In this document: positions 34,316-44,353 of the stretch, piece after piece
Position numbering within the stretch: the stretch's first letter is position 1
Layout: the number at the start of each line of letters is the position of its first letter
DNA from: Siphonodentalium dalli
Lineage: Eukaryota > Mollusca > Scaphopoda > Gadilida > Siphonodentaliidae
NCBI GenBank assembly: GCA_032622095.1
Contig: CP136064.1
Coordinates: forward strand, 216,272,205 to 216,336,204
Direction of reading: 5' to 3'
Length of the DNA: 64,000 nucleotides
Made by a program: the position numbers and the translations under genes
The notes under the pieces: generated by a model
Seen by the model: only the letters and a program-made list of their open reading frames with translations
What the model was told of the DNA's origin: nothing
Database searches by the model: none

Positions 34316-35042
34316 TGGATTTTATCAGGCGAGAATTGCACAAGCTCATGATATTAAAAGAAACAAATCTCTAATGTACTCCTTACTCTCTGGTGTACAC
34401 TAAGGTACACTGGTGTACAATTCCATACACTGGATATGTACTAAGATATTTACTGTCAGGGCTTAATGACAGGGAAGGAGGAGATGCACATTTTATTGAG
34501 CGATAAAGGTCACAGGAATGGTGGCAGGCTCACGATATTAAATAAACAAATCTCTAATGTACTCCTTACTCTCTCTGTTGTATGCTAGGGTGAACTGATG
34601 CACAATTCCATAAACGGAGATGAACTAAGATGATTACTGTGAGGGATTTTATATCAACAGCCAAATGCAAAGTGCAATGACATTTTCATTCCTTGATAAT
34701 TACTATGCATCAAATGACAAGCAATATTCTTATTGTTACATGCTCTTTATTGTTCGATTTGTACGATGTCGCAAACATGTTATGTCATGTGCATATATCC
34801 AATAAATAATGATTAATAATTAATACATCTAGTACAAAACCACGCTTGATGGAGGAAGGAGATGTGTTTAAACAGTGTTTCCTGCTTCATAGGTTATTGC
34901 TGGTTTCCATAAATTATCAAAAGTAAATTGAGCCATACAAGCCAGTGTTAATGACAAGGATGAAGGAGGTCTAACTTTTAATGGCTTTTATAAAGCAATA
35001 AACGTCCCAAGAATGACAGAAAGCTCATAATATTAAAAGAAA

Positions 35043-35794
35043 TAAAAGGCCGTCCGGCCAGTGTCCCCCGAAAAAGTGATTCATTGGGGGCATCATTTTT
35101 TCTGAAAAAAATAACAAGGACCCTAAATCCGATACTAAATTTCAGAACAATCCAACCAGTGTCTCCTGAAATGTTGGATAAACTATCATACTAAATTTGA
35201 TTCAGATATGATCACACAAACTAAAGTTGTCATCCGGAAACCAGAAATTTACAGGATTCTAAGTTGAAAAAGGGCCATAACTCTCGCAAAAATTCGAACT
35301 TGACCTGTATATAGGGCTAATAAACTCACATACCAAATTTAGTTCAGATATGATCACACAAACTGAAGTTATCATCTGGAAACCAGAAAATTACAAGATT
35401 CTAAGTCGAAAAAGGGCCATAACTCTCGCAAAAATGGGCGGAGCAAACCCATATTCAAATTTGACCTGTATTTTGGTCTGATAAACTCACATACCAAATT
35501 TGTTTCAGATATGATCACACAAACTGAAGTTATCATCCGGAAACCAGAAAATTACAAGATTCTAAGTCGAAAAAGGGCCATAACTCTCGCAAAAATTGGC
35601 AGAGCAAACCCATATTCGAACTTGACCTGTATTTTGGTCTGATAAACTCACCCATGAAATTTGCTTTTGATCTAATAACCGAAACTAAAGTTATCATCCG
35701 GAAACCATTTCCGGACGCATGGACGGACGCACAGACAGATGGACGGACACCGGCTATTTTAATAGTCCCCCGAAAATTTTATTTCAGGGGACAA
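35043..35794 (+). mobile_element. Module/microsatellite/hairpin element (GTCCCCCGAAAA family), copy 1
   Basis: A 5' mini-hairpin GGCCGTCCGGCC is followed by AGTGTCCCCCGAAAA. Then come about four ~170-bp modules (AAAAGGGCCATAACTCTCGC, TTGACCTGTATTTTGG, ATGATCACACAAACTGAAGT, ATCCGGAAACC), the microsatellite GGACGCATGGACGGACGCAC and a 3' terminal hairpin TAGTCCCCCGAAAA...TTCAGGGGACAA. The tandem-unit sister at about 34358-34375 (AAAAGAAACAAATCTCT) is the empty site and allows at most a 2-bp duplication. Confidence 0.85.
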
Positions 35795-35893
35795 CAAATC
35801 TCTAACTCTCTTACTCTCTCTGTTGTATGCTAGGGTGACCAGTGCACAATTCCATAAACGGAATATGAACTAAGATATAGACTGTCAGGGCTT

Positions 35894-36288
35894 TTAACCC
35901 ATTCATGACGGGAGCTGCATTGGTGCAGCATTAAAGATCCTGTTCCAGTGCATTCTCTCATATATGGGAGTCTCCCATAGGGAGCATTGTATATATATGA
36001 GAATGCACTGGCTTACAAGGTCAAGGTAAATAGTGTATCCTGTGTGAACTTATCAGAGCATCTCTAGAAATGATTGAATTGGAATCCAGTGAGTATTTAA
36101 TTATTAACCCTATTGTGACGGGAGCTGGTGCAGCATCATAGACCCTACAAGCTCAAAGTAAATATTGTTAGGACAATGTATTCTCTTATATATGTGAGGA
36201 TCTCTATGGGAGACTCACATATATAAGAGAATGCATTGGTACAGGGTTTTCGCAAAATTTCAGGAAGCTCCAGTCACGGAAGGGTTAA
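35894..36288. mobile_element. piggyBac-like MITE, family B, composite copy 6
   Basis: TTAA 35894-35897 and 36285-36288 flank termini CCCATTCATGACGGGAGCTG and CTCCAGTCACGGAAGGG. Inside are one complete hairpin, a second internal TTAACCCTATTGTGACGGGAGCTG (36103 on) and another hairpin, so two B elements seem fused. The tandem sister near 34460 (GTCAGGGCTTAATGACAGGG) is the empty site. Confidence 0.8.
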
Positions 36289-37145
36289 TGACAGGGATGA
36301 AGGAAATGCACATATTATCAAGAATGGTGGAAAGCTCGCAATATTAAAAGAAACAAGTCTCCAATGACAATGTAATCATCCTTACTCTCTCTCTCTCTCT
36401 CTCGCTTGTATGCTAGGGTGCACCGGTGCACAATTCCATAAGCAAGATCAAACTAAGATATTTGCTATCATAAGATGTTTGCCATCATGAATATCAAATC
36501 AATAGCTAATTGTAAATTGCAATTACGTTTCCGTGCCTTGGTAATTGCTATGCATAAACATGACAAGCAATTACCAGTACTAATAGAAATCCATGTCCCA
36601 TGGAAGGAGGTGCAAAATAATGATGTCTCCTAATACACCCGCCCCCACCCCCATGTACTGAGGTTACCGCTGGTTTTTATAACAAAAGAAAATACTAGCA
36701 GAAGGATAATACATTAGTGCACAAGGACAGATATTTCTTCACAACGTACTAAATTGGTTATACATGTACAATCATTATTTGAACACTTGGCCACGTTATC
36801 AAGATAACAACAAGATGATGATTTCAACATGATTAAAGATTAGGTAATTGTTTAGAGGATCTCACAAGGAGCCTATCTACAATTCACTGTATTCTGTTTA
36901 ACCCTTCCATGACTGGAGCTTCTTGAAATTTTGTGAAAACCCTGTGCCAATGCATTCTCATGTGCCCATGGGGAGCCTCACATATATAAGAGAATGTATT
37001 GGCCTAACAATATTTACCTTGACCTTGTAGGGTCTATGATTCTGCACCAGCTCCCATCACGAAAGGGATAATATCGGTAATTAAATACTCACTGGATTCC
37101 AATTCAATCATTTCTAGAGATGCTCTGATTATAATGCTGATTATA
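36045..37145. repeat. Inverted duplication containing a family B element in each arm
   Basis: 36045-36290 and 36898-37145 are inverse copies extending past the B terminus into shared flank: ATCAGAGCATCTCTAGAAAT, TGGAATCCAGTGAGTATTTA on the left, reversed on the right. The arms enclose ~600 bp. Confidence 0.75.
36898..37072. mobile_element. piggyBac-like MITE, family B, copy 7
   Basis: TTAA at 36898-36901, terminus CCCTTCCATGACTGGAGCTT, a shortened hairpin (GCATTCTCATGTGCCCATGG), and right end GCTCCCATCACGAAAGGG followed by ATAA. Confidence 0.75.
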
Positions 37146-37259
37146 AGGCACTGTTCATACAAATGCTATGCAGATGGTATTTGGGACTTATCAGCATTTT
37201 AATTTGATTGTCACACAGCGATAGAGACGATTCACACTCACCAATGGCCACCATTGGTC

Positions 37260-37501
37260 TTAACCCTTTCATGACAGGAGCTGAGCTGGGGCAGCATTAA
37301 AGACCATGTATGGGAGACTTGCATATATACGGTAAGAGATCTCGATGCACTGGCTGTCAAGGTAAATATTGTTTGGCCAATGTATTCTCTTATGTATGTA
37401 TATACTGTAAGTCACCATATGGGCGAATCGCATATAAAGGAGAATGCACTGACACAGGGTTTTCGCAAAATTTCAGGAAGCTCCAGTCATGAAAGGGTTA
37501 A
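37260..37501. mobile_element. piggyBac-like MITE, family B, copy 8, TTAA both sides
   Basis: TTAA 37260-37263 and 37498-37501, ends CCCTTTCATGACAGGAGCTG and CTCCAGTCATGAAAGGG. Hairpin cassettes are present but eroded (GCCAATGTATTCTCTTATGT). Confidence 0.85.
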
Positions 37502-37658
37502 TCCTATAGTTTTGGCACATGCTTTTCGAGTATATCTCAGCTCAATTGTGAACCAATGTGAAAGCACATGCCAAAACATAGCTCGCTGTGTGACAATTAA
37601 AACAAAATGCTGATCTGAGCCAAATACGGTCACTAAACAGGGAAGAACGTAGTATATG

Positions 37659-38285
37659 TTATTAATTGGTTGTTTCCATATTGGCCGAGCTATGAGGCAG
37701 AGGTCTGTCATATTGGCCTGAGGCCGCAGGCCGAAGGCTAATACGACAGACCGAGGCCTCATAACTCGGTCAATGTGGAAACAACCAATTAATAAGTATT
37801 TTATTAATTAGCAACAATGGCAATAATTGTTTCACAGGATGAATATATTAACATAGATATACCATTGTGTGTTTTATTAAATTAACAATTATTTCAGCAA
37901 TTTTTATTCTTGTGTACTTTGTGAAGAACTTGCAGCGATTTCACAGTGCTGTCAGTTTCCACTGGGAATGATATTTTGATACGGATACATGTAGTTCATC
38001 CACGTACATGTATATTTACTCCCAAAAACAGTGACTGTCCGTAATTCATCCGAAATCAACTGCAATCTATCTTCCGTCGACCAATATTCTTTGCCAATCG
38101 AGCTAATTACGTATGACGTCAGTTACGTTACCTTGACTTATTGGCCGCGTTTTCTACTTATTGGCCGACTTTTTGTTACTCATTAGCCGCGTTTTCTACT
38201 TATTGGCTGACTTTTTGTTACTTATGACTCGGGCAGCGTTCTACTTATTGCGGCCGATAACCTATAGCTAATTAATAATGTGTGT
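37659..38285. repeat. Foldback palindrome 37659-37794 and ~55-bp tandem duplicate near 38135
   Basis: Arms of ~60 bp: TTATTAATTGGTTGTTTCCA ... TGGAAACAACCAATTAATAA, through GGCCGAGCTATGAGGC and GGTCTGTC, closing on GAGGCCGCAGGCC. Further right, TTATTGGCCGCGTTTTCTAC and TTTTTGTTACT are repeated in tandem (about 38138-38222). The two may belong to one element ending CTAATTAATAAT near 38280. Confidence 0.6.
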
Positions 38286-38412
38286 AAGCAGTGCCTTTGT
38301 TATTATCTGAGCATCCTACAAATGAAGGATAGACCGTTCCACTGTATACTTTAGGAACTAAATGTTAGAATCCGTTCTAAGGGCTAATCTAACAGCTGCA
38401 GGCCAGTAACAT

Positions 38413-40116
38413 TTTTTTTTTTATAATTTATTCATCTTTTTGATACAATTTCACATAATATCAACATTTGAAAAGACATAAATTTTACATACAACAATAT
38501 CTGTAAAGAAAAACCATGTACATGATGCATGTCTGTTTCAAATATATTTTTACATGAGCTAAGCACAAAGCCAGTGATAGTTTTTATTGAATGAAACTTG
38601 TCATTCTTAGTCCTTTAATGTTTAATATTTCAGGTATAGGCCTATATGTATTGTTTTTAATTTTTTATTAATGTGACCATTTTATATGTTTAAATATAAG
38701 GTTTTTTTTTTTTTTGTGAATTGTTTATTTGAGGTTGACCTGGGGTTTTTTTTTTAATTTTTTTTTTTTTATAAAAGATTATATTATGATTATGGTAGTT
38801 ATATTGTGAAAAGTATTTGTAAGTTTAAGTATTAATGAGGTTGAGGACACTGTTCCACTTCAATTCAACTGTTTTTTCTGAACTTTTGTTCCATTTTATT
38901 GATTGCTTTTCTAGCATATATTCCCGAGTAAGGTAACTTACAAGTGATTTTATTGTTAAGTTATTTTGTTTACATCTTGTTATATAAATATAACGCTTTG
39001 TCAACAGGATTAGATTGTTAATTGCTAAATAATTGTCCTTTGCTTCAATTCCAAAAATGATTTCATATGTTGACAATGTTGATTGTTTGTTGAAAGCAAC
39101 ATTTAACATATTTGTGATGTATTGCCATAAAGGCTGTGTTTTGCAACATTTTGCTAAAAGATGTTCAATACTTTCAGTTTCTATTTCACAGAAAGAGCAT
39201 TTATTACTTGTTTTTATCTTACATTTTTCTAGGAAAGTATTTGTGACTAATTTATTATGATTTATTTGAAATTGGAAGGCTTGTAGTTTCGTGCATTTGG
39301 TTATTTTAAAACATCTAGTATATATGTTTTCCCAGTCTATCTGCATATTTTCTAACTTTCTTTGCCATCCAAATTGGGCACATGGTTTATTTGGTATTAA
39401 TGTTTCGACAAATTTCCAGTATATGTATTGGTTTAACTTATCTTCTTTTTTTATATTTCGTTGGATCTTAGTTTTTCTTATTAATTCTAATTTACTCGAT
39501 GAGTCTTTTATTTCTTTTCTCCATTTTAGTGGTATGGCAGATATTATTCCTTGTAATATTAGATAATTTACTTTTAATCCATATTTTACAAATATTTCTT
39601 CTGTATTCATGAATGTATTATCTTCCCTTAATATATCATTAATGAAAAGGACTTGTTTATTTATCCATGTCCTATAATAGATTGGCTTTTGGTTGATTTT
39701 CAAGTGTAGGTTATGGAAGAGGGGTTGGGACTTAAAATCATCATCATTTGATGGTTCTGTATTTAGTTGAGCATACGCTGTAAATACTTCTTTCCAAAAA
39801 GGGTTGAATTTTTTAGCTATCTGTATTAGGCTGTTTTTATTTAGGTTAAGCATTGCTGTTCCTCCAAATGTTTCCATATTCTCTATTAAAATTAGTTTCC
39901 ATTCTGAAAAATTAAGCGGGTCTAGTACTTTTTTAAGCCATGTAACTTTTAATGATTTTGAGAAACATTTAAGATCTGGAATTTTAAGACCACCATTTTG
40001 AGTATTTTGAACCAGAGTATCTCTCTTTATTCTGTCTTTTTTTCCATTCCAAAAGAATTGAAACAACAAGCCTTGCATTTCCTTCAAAAAATTATTTTGT
40101 GGGTCTGGAAGTATAT
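38413..40116 (-). mobile_element. 5'-truncated Tx1/L1-type LINE insertion with 11-bp TSD
   Basis: GCCAGTAACAT occurs at 38402-38412 and 40117-40127. On the minus strand the insert starts inside the ORF2 reading frame and ends in a 3' UTR of ~410 bp closing on an A-run (T-run at 38412-38422 on the plus strand). Truncated 5' end, A tail and target duplication together are the mark of target-primed reverse transcription. Confidence 0.92.
38825..40114 (-). pseudogene. LINE ORF2 C-terminal part (Tx1/L1 clade), frame intact
   Basis: About 430 codons remain open from the truncation point (the frame continues upstream of the first ATG as ILPDPQNNFLKEM) to a TAA at 38825-38827. Early residues FFWNGKKDRIKRDTL and GGLKIPDLKCFSKSLK are typical of the region just after the reverse-transcriptase palm in Tx1/L1 ORF2. 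A C-terminal zinc-knuckle-like CSFCEIETESIEHLLAKC (C-x2-C-x8-H-x4-C) lies in the last third. Endonuclease and catalytic RT motifs are missing, so it cannot be active. The lack of stops over 1.3 kb suggests a young insertion. Confidence 0.9.
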
Positions 40117-40127
40117 GCCAGTAACAT

Positions 40128-40809
40128 ACTTAGCATGAAACTAATTTCTGGAGTACTGATTTCACTGACAATCCTGACCCAAATAGTGAAGCATGAGTAA
40201 TCAATATAGATTCACCTCAGCATAGTTAAAATTACTCGGAAAATATTTAAATAACTGCCAAACCAGACTGTTAAAATGTTTATTTTAAATGCTAGTTGAA
40301 ATTTTAATTAAAGTCGTGTAGACACCAATAAAAAAAGCCAATTGACTTGCATTAACAAGAGCCACGATAATTTGGCAAATCAAACTGTATAAATGGGGCA
40401 TTAATTTGCTATGCTTTGCAGAGCTCGCATAATGGTAATACAGAGCTTATTTGAATGTTCTAACCATGTATCATCTGTTTATGGACAGAAGGCTGTTTGA
40501 AAATTTATGCATGCAGAGAGTGTGGGAGTGTTCGTGTGAACAGACAGCTACGTGAGAGCTATGTGAGAGCTACGTGAGAGGTGGCAGGTAAATATCATAT
40601 GCATAAAGAAGTAAATAGAACTCCCAACAACAAAGCCCAGCTCACACTTCACGGGATCGTACTACCATAAATATACACACAAAGCTAAGAATAAACACTA
40701 ATTTGTCTCTTACTTAACACTGTTGGTCCCCACTATCATTTCAGCCGTTCATTTGACAGCAGCAAGGTTGGACGTTGACAGGGAATAAGGTGTGCATACT
40801 AAACGGGTA
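40128..40809. other. No gene recognised
   Basis: Non-coding sequence; a small triple repeat of CTACGTGAGAG/CTATGTGAGAG near 40549-40577. Confidence 0.5.
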
Positions 40810-41430
40810 CAAGCCTTGTAATAGTGTGTCTCTCATTTCCAGACTAAGGTCCCCGGGGAGGGGGGCAGAATTTAAATTCACCCTCCTCTGGGGACCTCAT
40901 TCTGCTCAGGCCTCATCTTCTGGAAAGTATCCATAGTCTCAAATTAACATTGTTTTTAATTACTTTTTTCTTTCTGCTCAGTTTCTATATACCCTAATTT
41001 GATGATGATAAAATGCATTGATGAGGTGACTAATGGGTGAACATCACCATCTTCAACTGGAGCACAATATGATCCTTGGTCTCCAATATCAGTTGAGGCC
41101 TGAGCAGAATGAGGTTCACAGAGTGTGAAATCGGCAGTTAGCATCACTAAATACACCCTCTGGGAACCTCATTCTGCCAAGGCCTCAACTGCTATTGGAG
41201 ACCTAGGATCAGATTGATGTTCCCCAGTTGACGTTGGTGACGTTCACCCATTAGTCACCTCGTTAATACATTTTATCTTCTGCAAATTAGGTGATATAGA
41301 AACTGAAGAGAAGGGAAAAAGTAACTAAAAGCAATGTTAATTTGAGACTATAGATACTTCCCAGAAGATGTGGCCTAAGCAGAATGAGGTACCCAGAGGG
41401 TGAATTTGGTGATGCTAGCCCGCTCGGGGC
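40810..41430. mobile_element. hAT-like family E, rearranged dimeric copy
   Basis: Starts CAAGCCTTGTAATAGTGTGT. The E middle segment occurs twice in opposite orientation (AGTTTCTATATACCCTAATT... and GGGAAAAAGTAACTAAAAGC), with E palindrome units between; the right terminus is lost after GCTAGCCCGCTCGGGG. It provides another uninterrupted GGGAAAAAGTAACT site. Confidence 0.7.
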
Positions 41431-43070
41431 ACAACCACTTTTCTGTATATAAATTATGAATTTGTAATGGCGTCAGTTGAGGGTAAGGGAGGCTGGATGC
41501 CCCCCTGCTCTGCTGCCCCCTGTTCCTTCCCTATTCCAGTTCAACTACAAGTTTACTTAAAACCCTGCACAATTGTAGATTAACAGACTCTCCCAGAAGT
41601 TGGATTAATATGACTGTTGAAAAGCTGTAATCGGGTGGCATGTCATGATATACTTGTTTTGACAGTGACTGTATATCTTACCTGCAATCGTGGTTGGGCA
41701 GGTATGTTGCCATAAGATATTTTGACAACAGTCATGTTGAGATACCTTAGCAATCATATTTATTTTATCTTAAGAACACAGGCCATAATGCCCTACAAAC
41801 TAGCTATAAACACCAAAGGTCAAGTGCACTCATTAGTTGCCTGGCTATCAGCCTACAAAAATATTTCTATACAAAATGATACTTCACATTTTTGTGGTAA
41901 AAAAGAAGCAAGTACACAAATACTAACTAAAACAGAGAACAAAACTCAATTACAAACCTTTGAGTGGAATAACTAAAATCCTGTCAATTACTGACAAAAT
42001 ATCAAGGGATATCCGTAACTTTTTGGACAAAGAAAAATTGATGAAATAGCAAAAATAACACAAAGAATGCGATGGATATCCCCAACACAGTCTAATGGGA
42101 AATTCTGCTTGAACAGATGGCCAGACAAGTAGAGTTCATGTTACTAATTATAGCCAAAGGTCATGTTAGATCAGGATGTGCATGACCTGGTTAAATAAGC
42201 ATCAAGCTAATATGCTCCTGTTATTTCCTGGTGCATGTGAGGCAGACATCAATGATTAACCCTTTATTACTGTATGACGTCTCCCATTCAGGTCATTTAT
42301 ATGCTGACATGGTCTATTCTTCACTTGATAATTTATTGTCAGAGAATATAAACAGAAGACAAGCAGAGAAACACCCTCATTCATTCAGACAATTTTATGG
42401 ATGTCCAGATAGTAACATCCCTACAAATGAATGAATGGGAATCAAGAAACTACCCATCAGCCAGTATTCAGTTATCAAAAGCGTTAACCTTGTTGCTTTG
42501 GAAAGCTAATAGATGAAATACATTTCCATATAAAATTTATGGTTTGGTTTGAATGGCAAAAATTGGTACAAATTAGTATATAATACAATACACTGCTGGG
42601 AAACTTGATTCCATCATATTATGGCTATATTTCATCTATATCAAATGAGATTTCCGAAGACATAAATGCTTATTATAACCAACATTCCAATATGGCCCAC
42701 CATTGATCATCTTTAACCAATTCATTGCTCAGGGATTAACCATTTCTATACTAAATACTCGAGTAATTCCCTTAGGAAATGCTCAAATAATAAGTTCAGG
42801 GGTTTCCATGCCTGACCTATGTCAAGAGGTGGAATGTTTAGAAGGACCTACATAGAAAACTACTTAATTGTTAAGCTAGTACACTACATGAAGGAATCTA
42901 TACTATCTTAAGACCACATCAAGCATATTATATAACAAAAAAAATATTAAAAAGATGACTTTAATCATAGTTTTAGAAGGGAAATTTTTCCGAACAGCAT
43001 TCTCAGCAAATACACAAATTGAGTGGAAATGAATAGCTGCTATAAAAAGTACAGGATCTGAACTAGTAAA
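41431..43070. other. Unassigned; family C fragment at 42735-42840
   Basis: TTAACCATTTCTATACTAAA at 42737 and ATTCCCTTAGGAAATGCTCA are a family C end. No other gene or element was recognised; a donor-like CAG/GTAAGATA on the minus strand near 41670 lacks a convincing exon. Confidence 0.5.
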
Positions 43071-43475
43071 ATGGTAAAATGGCTATACTGCTTCAAGAAT
43101 CTCCCTCTAGGCTGGTCCCTTGTCACAAAGTTAATACCAGGAATGAATGATTTACCATATAAAGAAAGATTAGAGAAGCCAAAAATTCCAACATTACATA
43201 ATAGAATAACAAGAAGAAGCATGATAGAATGCTTCAGAATATTTAATACCTACAATTCAGAAGTGAATGATATACTAAAAAGAAGCACTGAACCCAGAAC
43301 CAGAGAGCATAATTACAAACTATTCATGGAAGCAACACAAATGGATGTGAGAAAATACTCATTCAGCCTAAAGAGTGGTAGAGCAATGGAATCATTAACA
43401 AAAGAAGTGGTATATGCAGACAATATGAACACTTTCAAAATATATACAGACTGGATCCCTACTGGCATGACCTAG
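43071..43475 (+). pseudogene. CR1/Jockey-type LINE reverse transcriptase, C-terminal fragment
   Basis: The frame includes TKLIPGMNDLPYKERLE, PTLHNRITRRSMIECFRIFN, TREHNYKLF, DVRKYSFSLKSGRAMESL and KEVVYADNMNTFK. This is the conserved tail of many CR1/Jockey-like LINE proteins, where the order is TKLIP..L.YEERL, R.DMIE.YKI, TRGH, RK.SF...WN.LP..VV.A..VN.FK. The residue where WNSLP is expected is changed (MESL), and polymerase motifs upstream are absent. A dead 5'-truncated insertion; about the first 13 codons are probably not LINE-derived. Confidence 0.85.
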
Positions 43476-43918
43476 AGATAAAATTAAACTTCAAGGCTGA
43501 GAGCCACTGAGTTGAGTCCGACAGACCCTCAAATGACCAGTCAAACAAATACTGAAAATCAGCAAACAGAGAGATCAGATAATTACAATTAGATGTGGAT
43601 ACAGTCGCATTCCAATAAGGCAGAGTGAGTCCACTAGCAACATAAGGTTACACAAGCCATAAGGATCTAGTCTGAAATTTTCCAATTTACAAAACTTATT
43701 GATTGCAGCGTGAGGGTCCATAAGATTTACTTCATTTTTTCAATTGGTGGTGATTAGTTTACACAGTACTCAATAAAGTAGTTTTCACTTCCTACTGACA
43801 GCTGGAGATTTGGCAATGCAATTTTTTTAATCTTTTGCAGTTGTTGAATGATTGACAAATTTCCAATTGGACCCCTATTGGATTTCCCAATGGCAAGGAT
43901 CAGGAGCTTTTCCAATCA
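43476..43918. other. No gene recognised
   Basis: LINE 3' flank and unassigned sequence up to the SINE. Confidence 0.45.
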
Positions 43919-44345
43919 GGGAGCAGATAGCTCAGTTGGTTTGTGGGCCGACCTTTAAGCTACACCTTGAAATGGTCGAGGGTTCGAATCAAAGAAAGTA
44001 TCGGTCGGACTTTGTGCGCCATCTGCATTCCCAGTACCAACAGCATCACGAATCAACCATCGATGCCATGATCGGTGCACTTTGAACAATTCCAGAAGCA
44101 AAAGAGTCACAGACAAAATTTGAAAAAAATATGTGCTGGGCGAATTTCATACCCCGCTCCTCTCCTAATGTCATGACCAGGGATGACAATACATACTTGG
44201 CACACCATCTGATTGGGAGCTAACGCTAATGGCCATCCCGTGTGCAACAATGTGCTCACGTTAAAAGATCTCTACAGTGGCGAAGAAGTCACGGGTTCGG
44301 CAAAAATTCCTGGACAAATATGAATCTACTCTATCCTCTCCATAA
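43919..44345 (+). mobile_element. tRNA-derived SINE
   Basis: The head resembles a tRNA: A box TAGCTCAGTTGGT at 43928-43940 and B box GGTTCGAATC at 43981-43990, spaced as in an RNA polymerase III internal promoter. A ~350-bp body follows (ATCACGAATCAACCATCGAT, GGCACACCATCTGATTGGGA, CCGTGTGCAACAATGTGCTC, GAAGTCACGGG) that also occurs, without head, at 13141-13460. The head lacks a foldable acceptor stem, so it is not a functional tRNA gene. Confidence 0.85.
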
Positions 44346-44353
44346 TGCCCTAA

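Larger units (their letters stand above)
33043..36600. repeat. Old tandem array of ~0.6-kb units, heavily invaded
   Basis: The same blocks recur in order: GAACTAAGATATTTACTGTC (33054, 33408, 34440, 34621, 35866, 36450), TAAATCAACAGCTA-type, TGCTCTTTATTGTTCGATTT (about 33104, 33683, 34740), ATGTCATGTGCATATATCCA, TTTGATGGAGG, TTTTAATGGCTTTTAT and CTCCTTACTCTCTCTG. Units are diverged by substitution and by insertion of at least four transposable elements (33468-33622, 33926-34315, 35043-35794, 35894-36288). CT-repeat at 36378-36401. No gene is apparent; sister units act as empty sites. Confidence 0.8.

Noticed and set aside
41651-41740. Exon-like segment on the minus strand with donor CAG/GTAAGATA
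   Set aside because: The peptide has no resemblance to UTX or another family and the acceptor is weak.
43919-43991. Functional tRNA gene
   Set aside because: A and B boxes are good, but there is no matching acceptor stem or convincing anticodon arm, and a SINE body follows.
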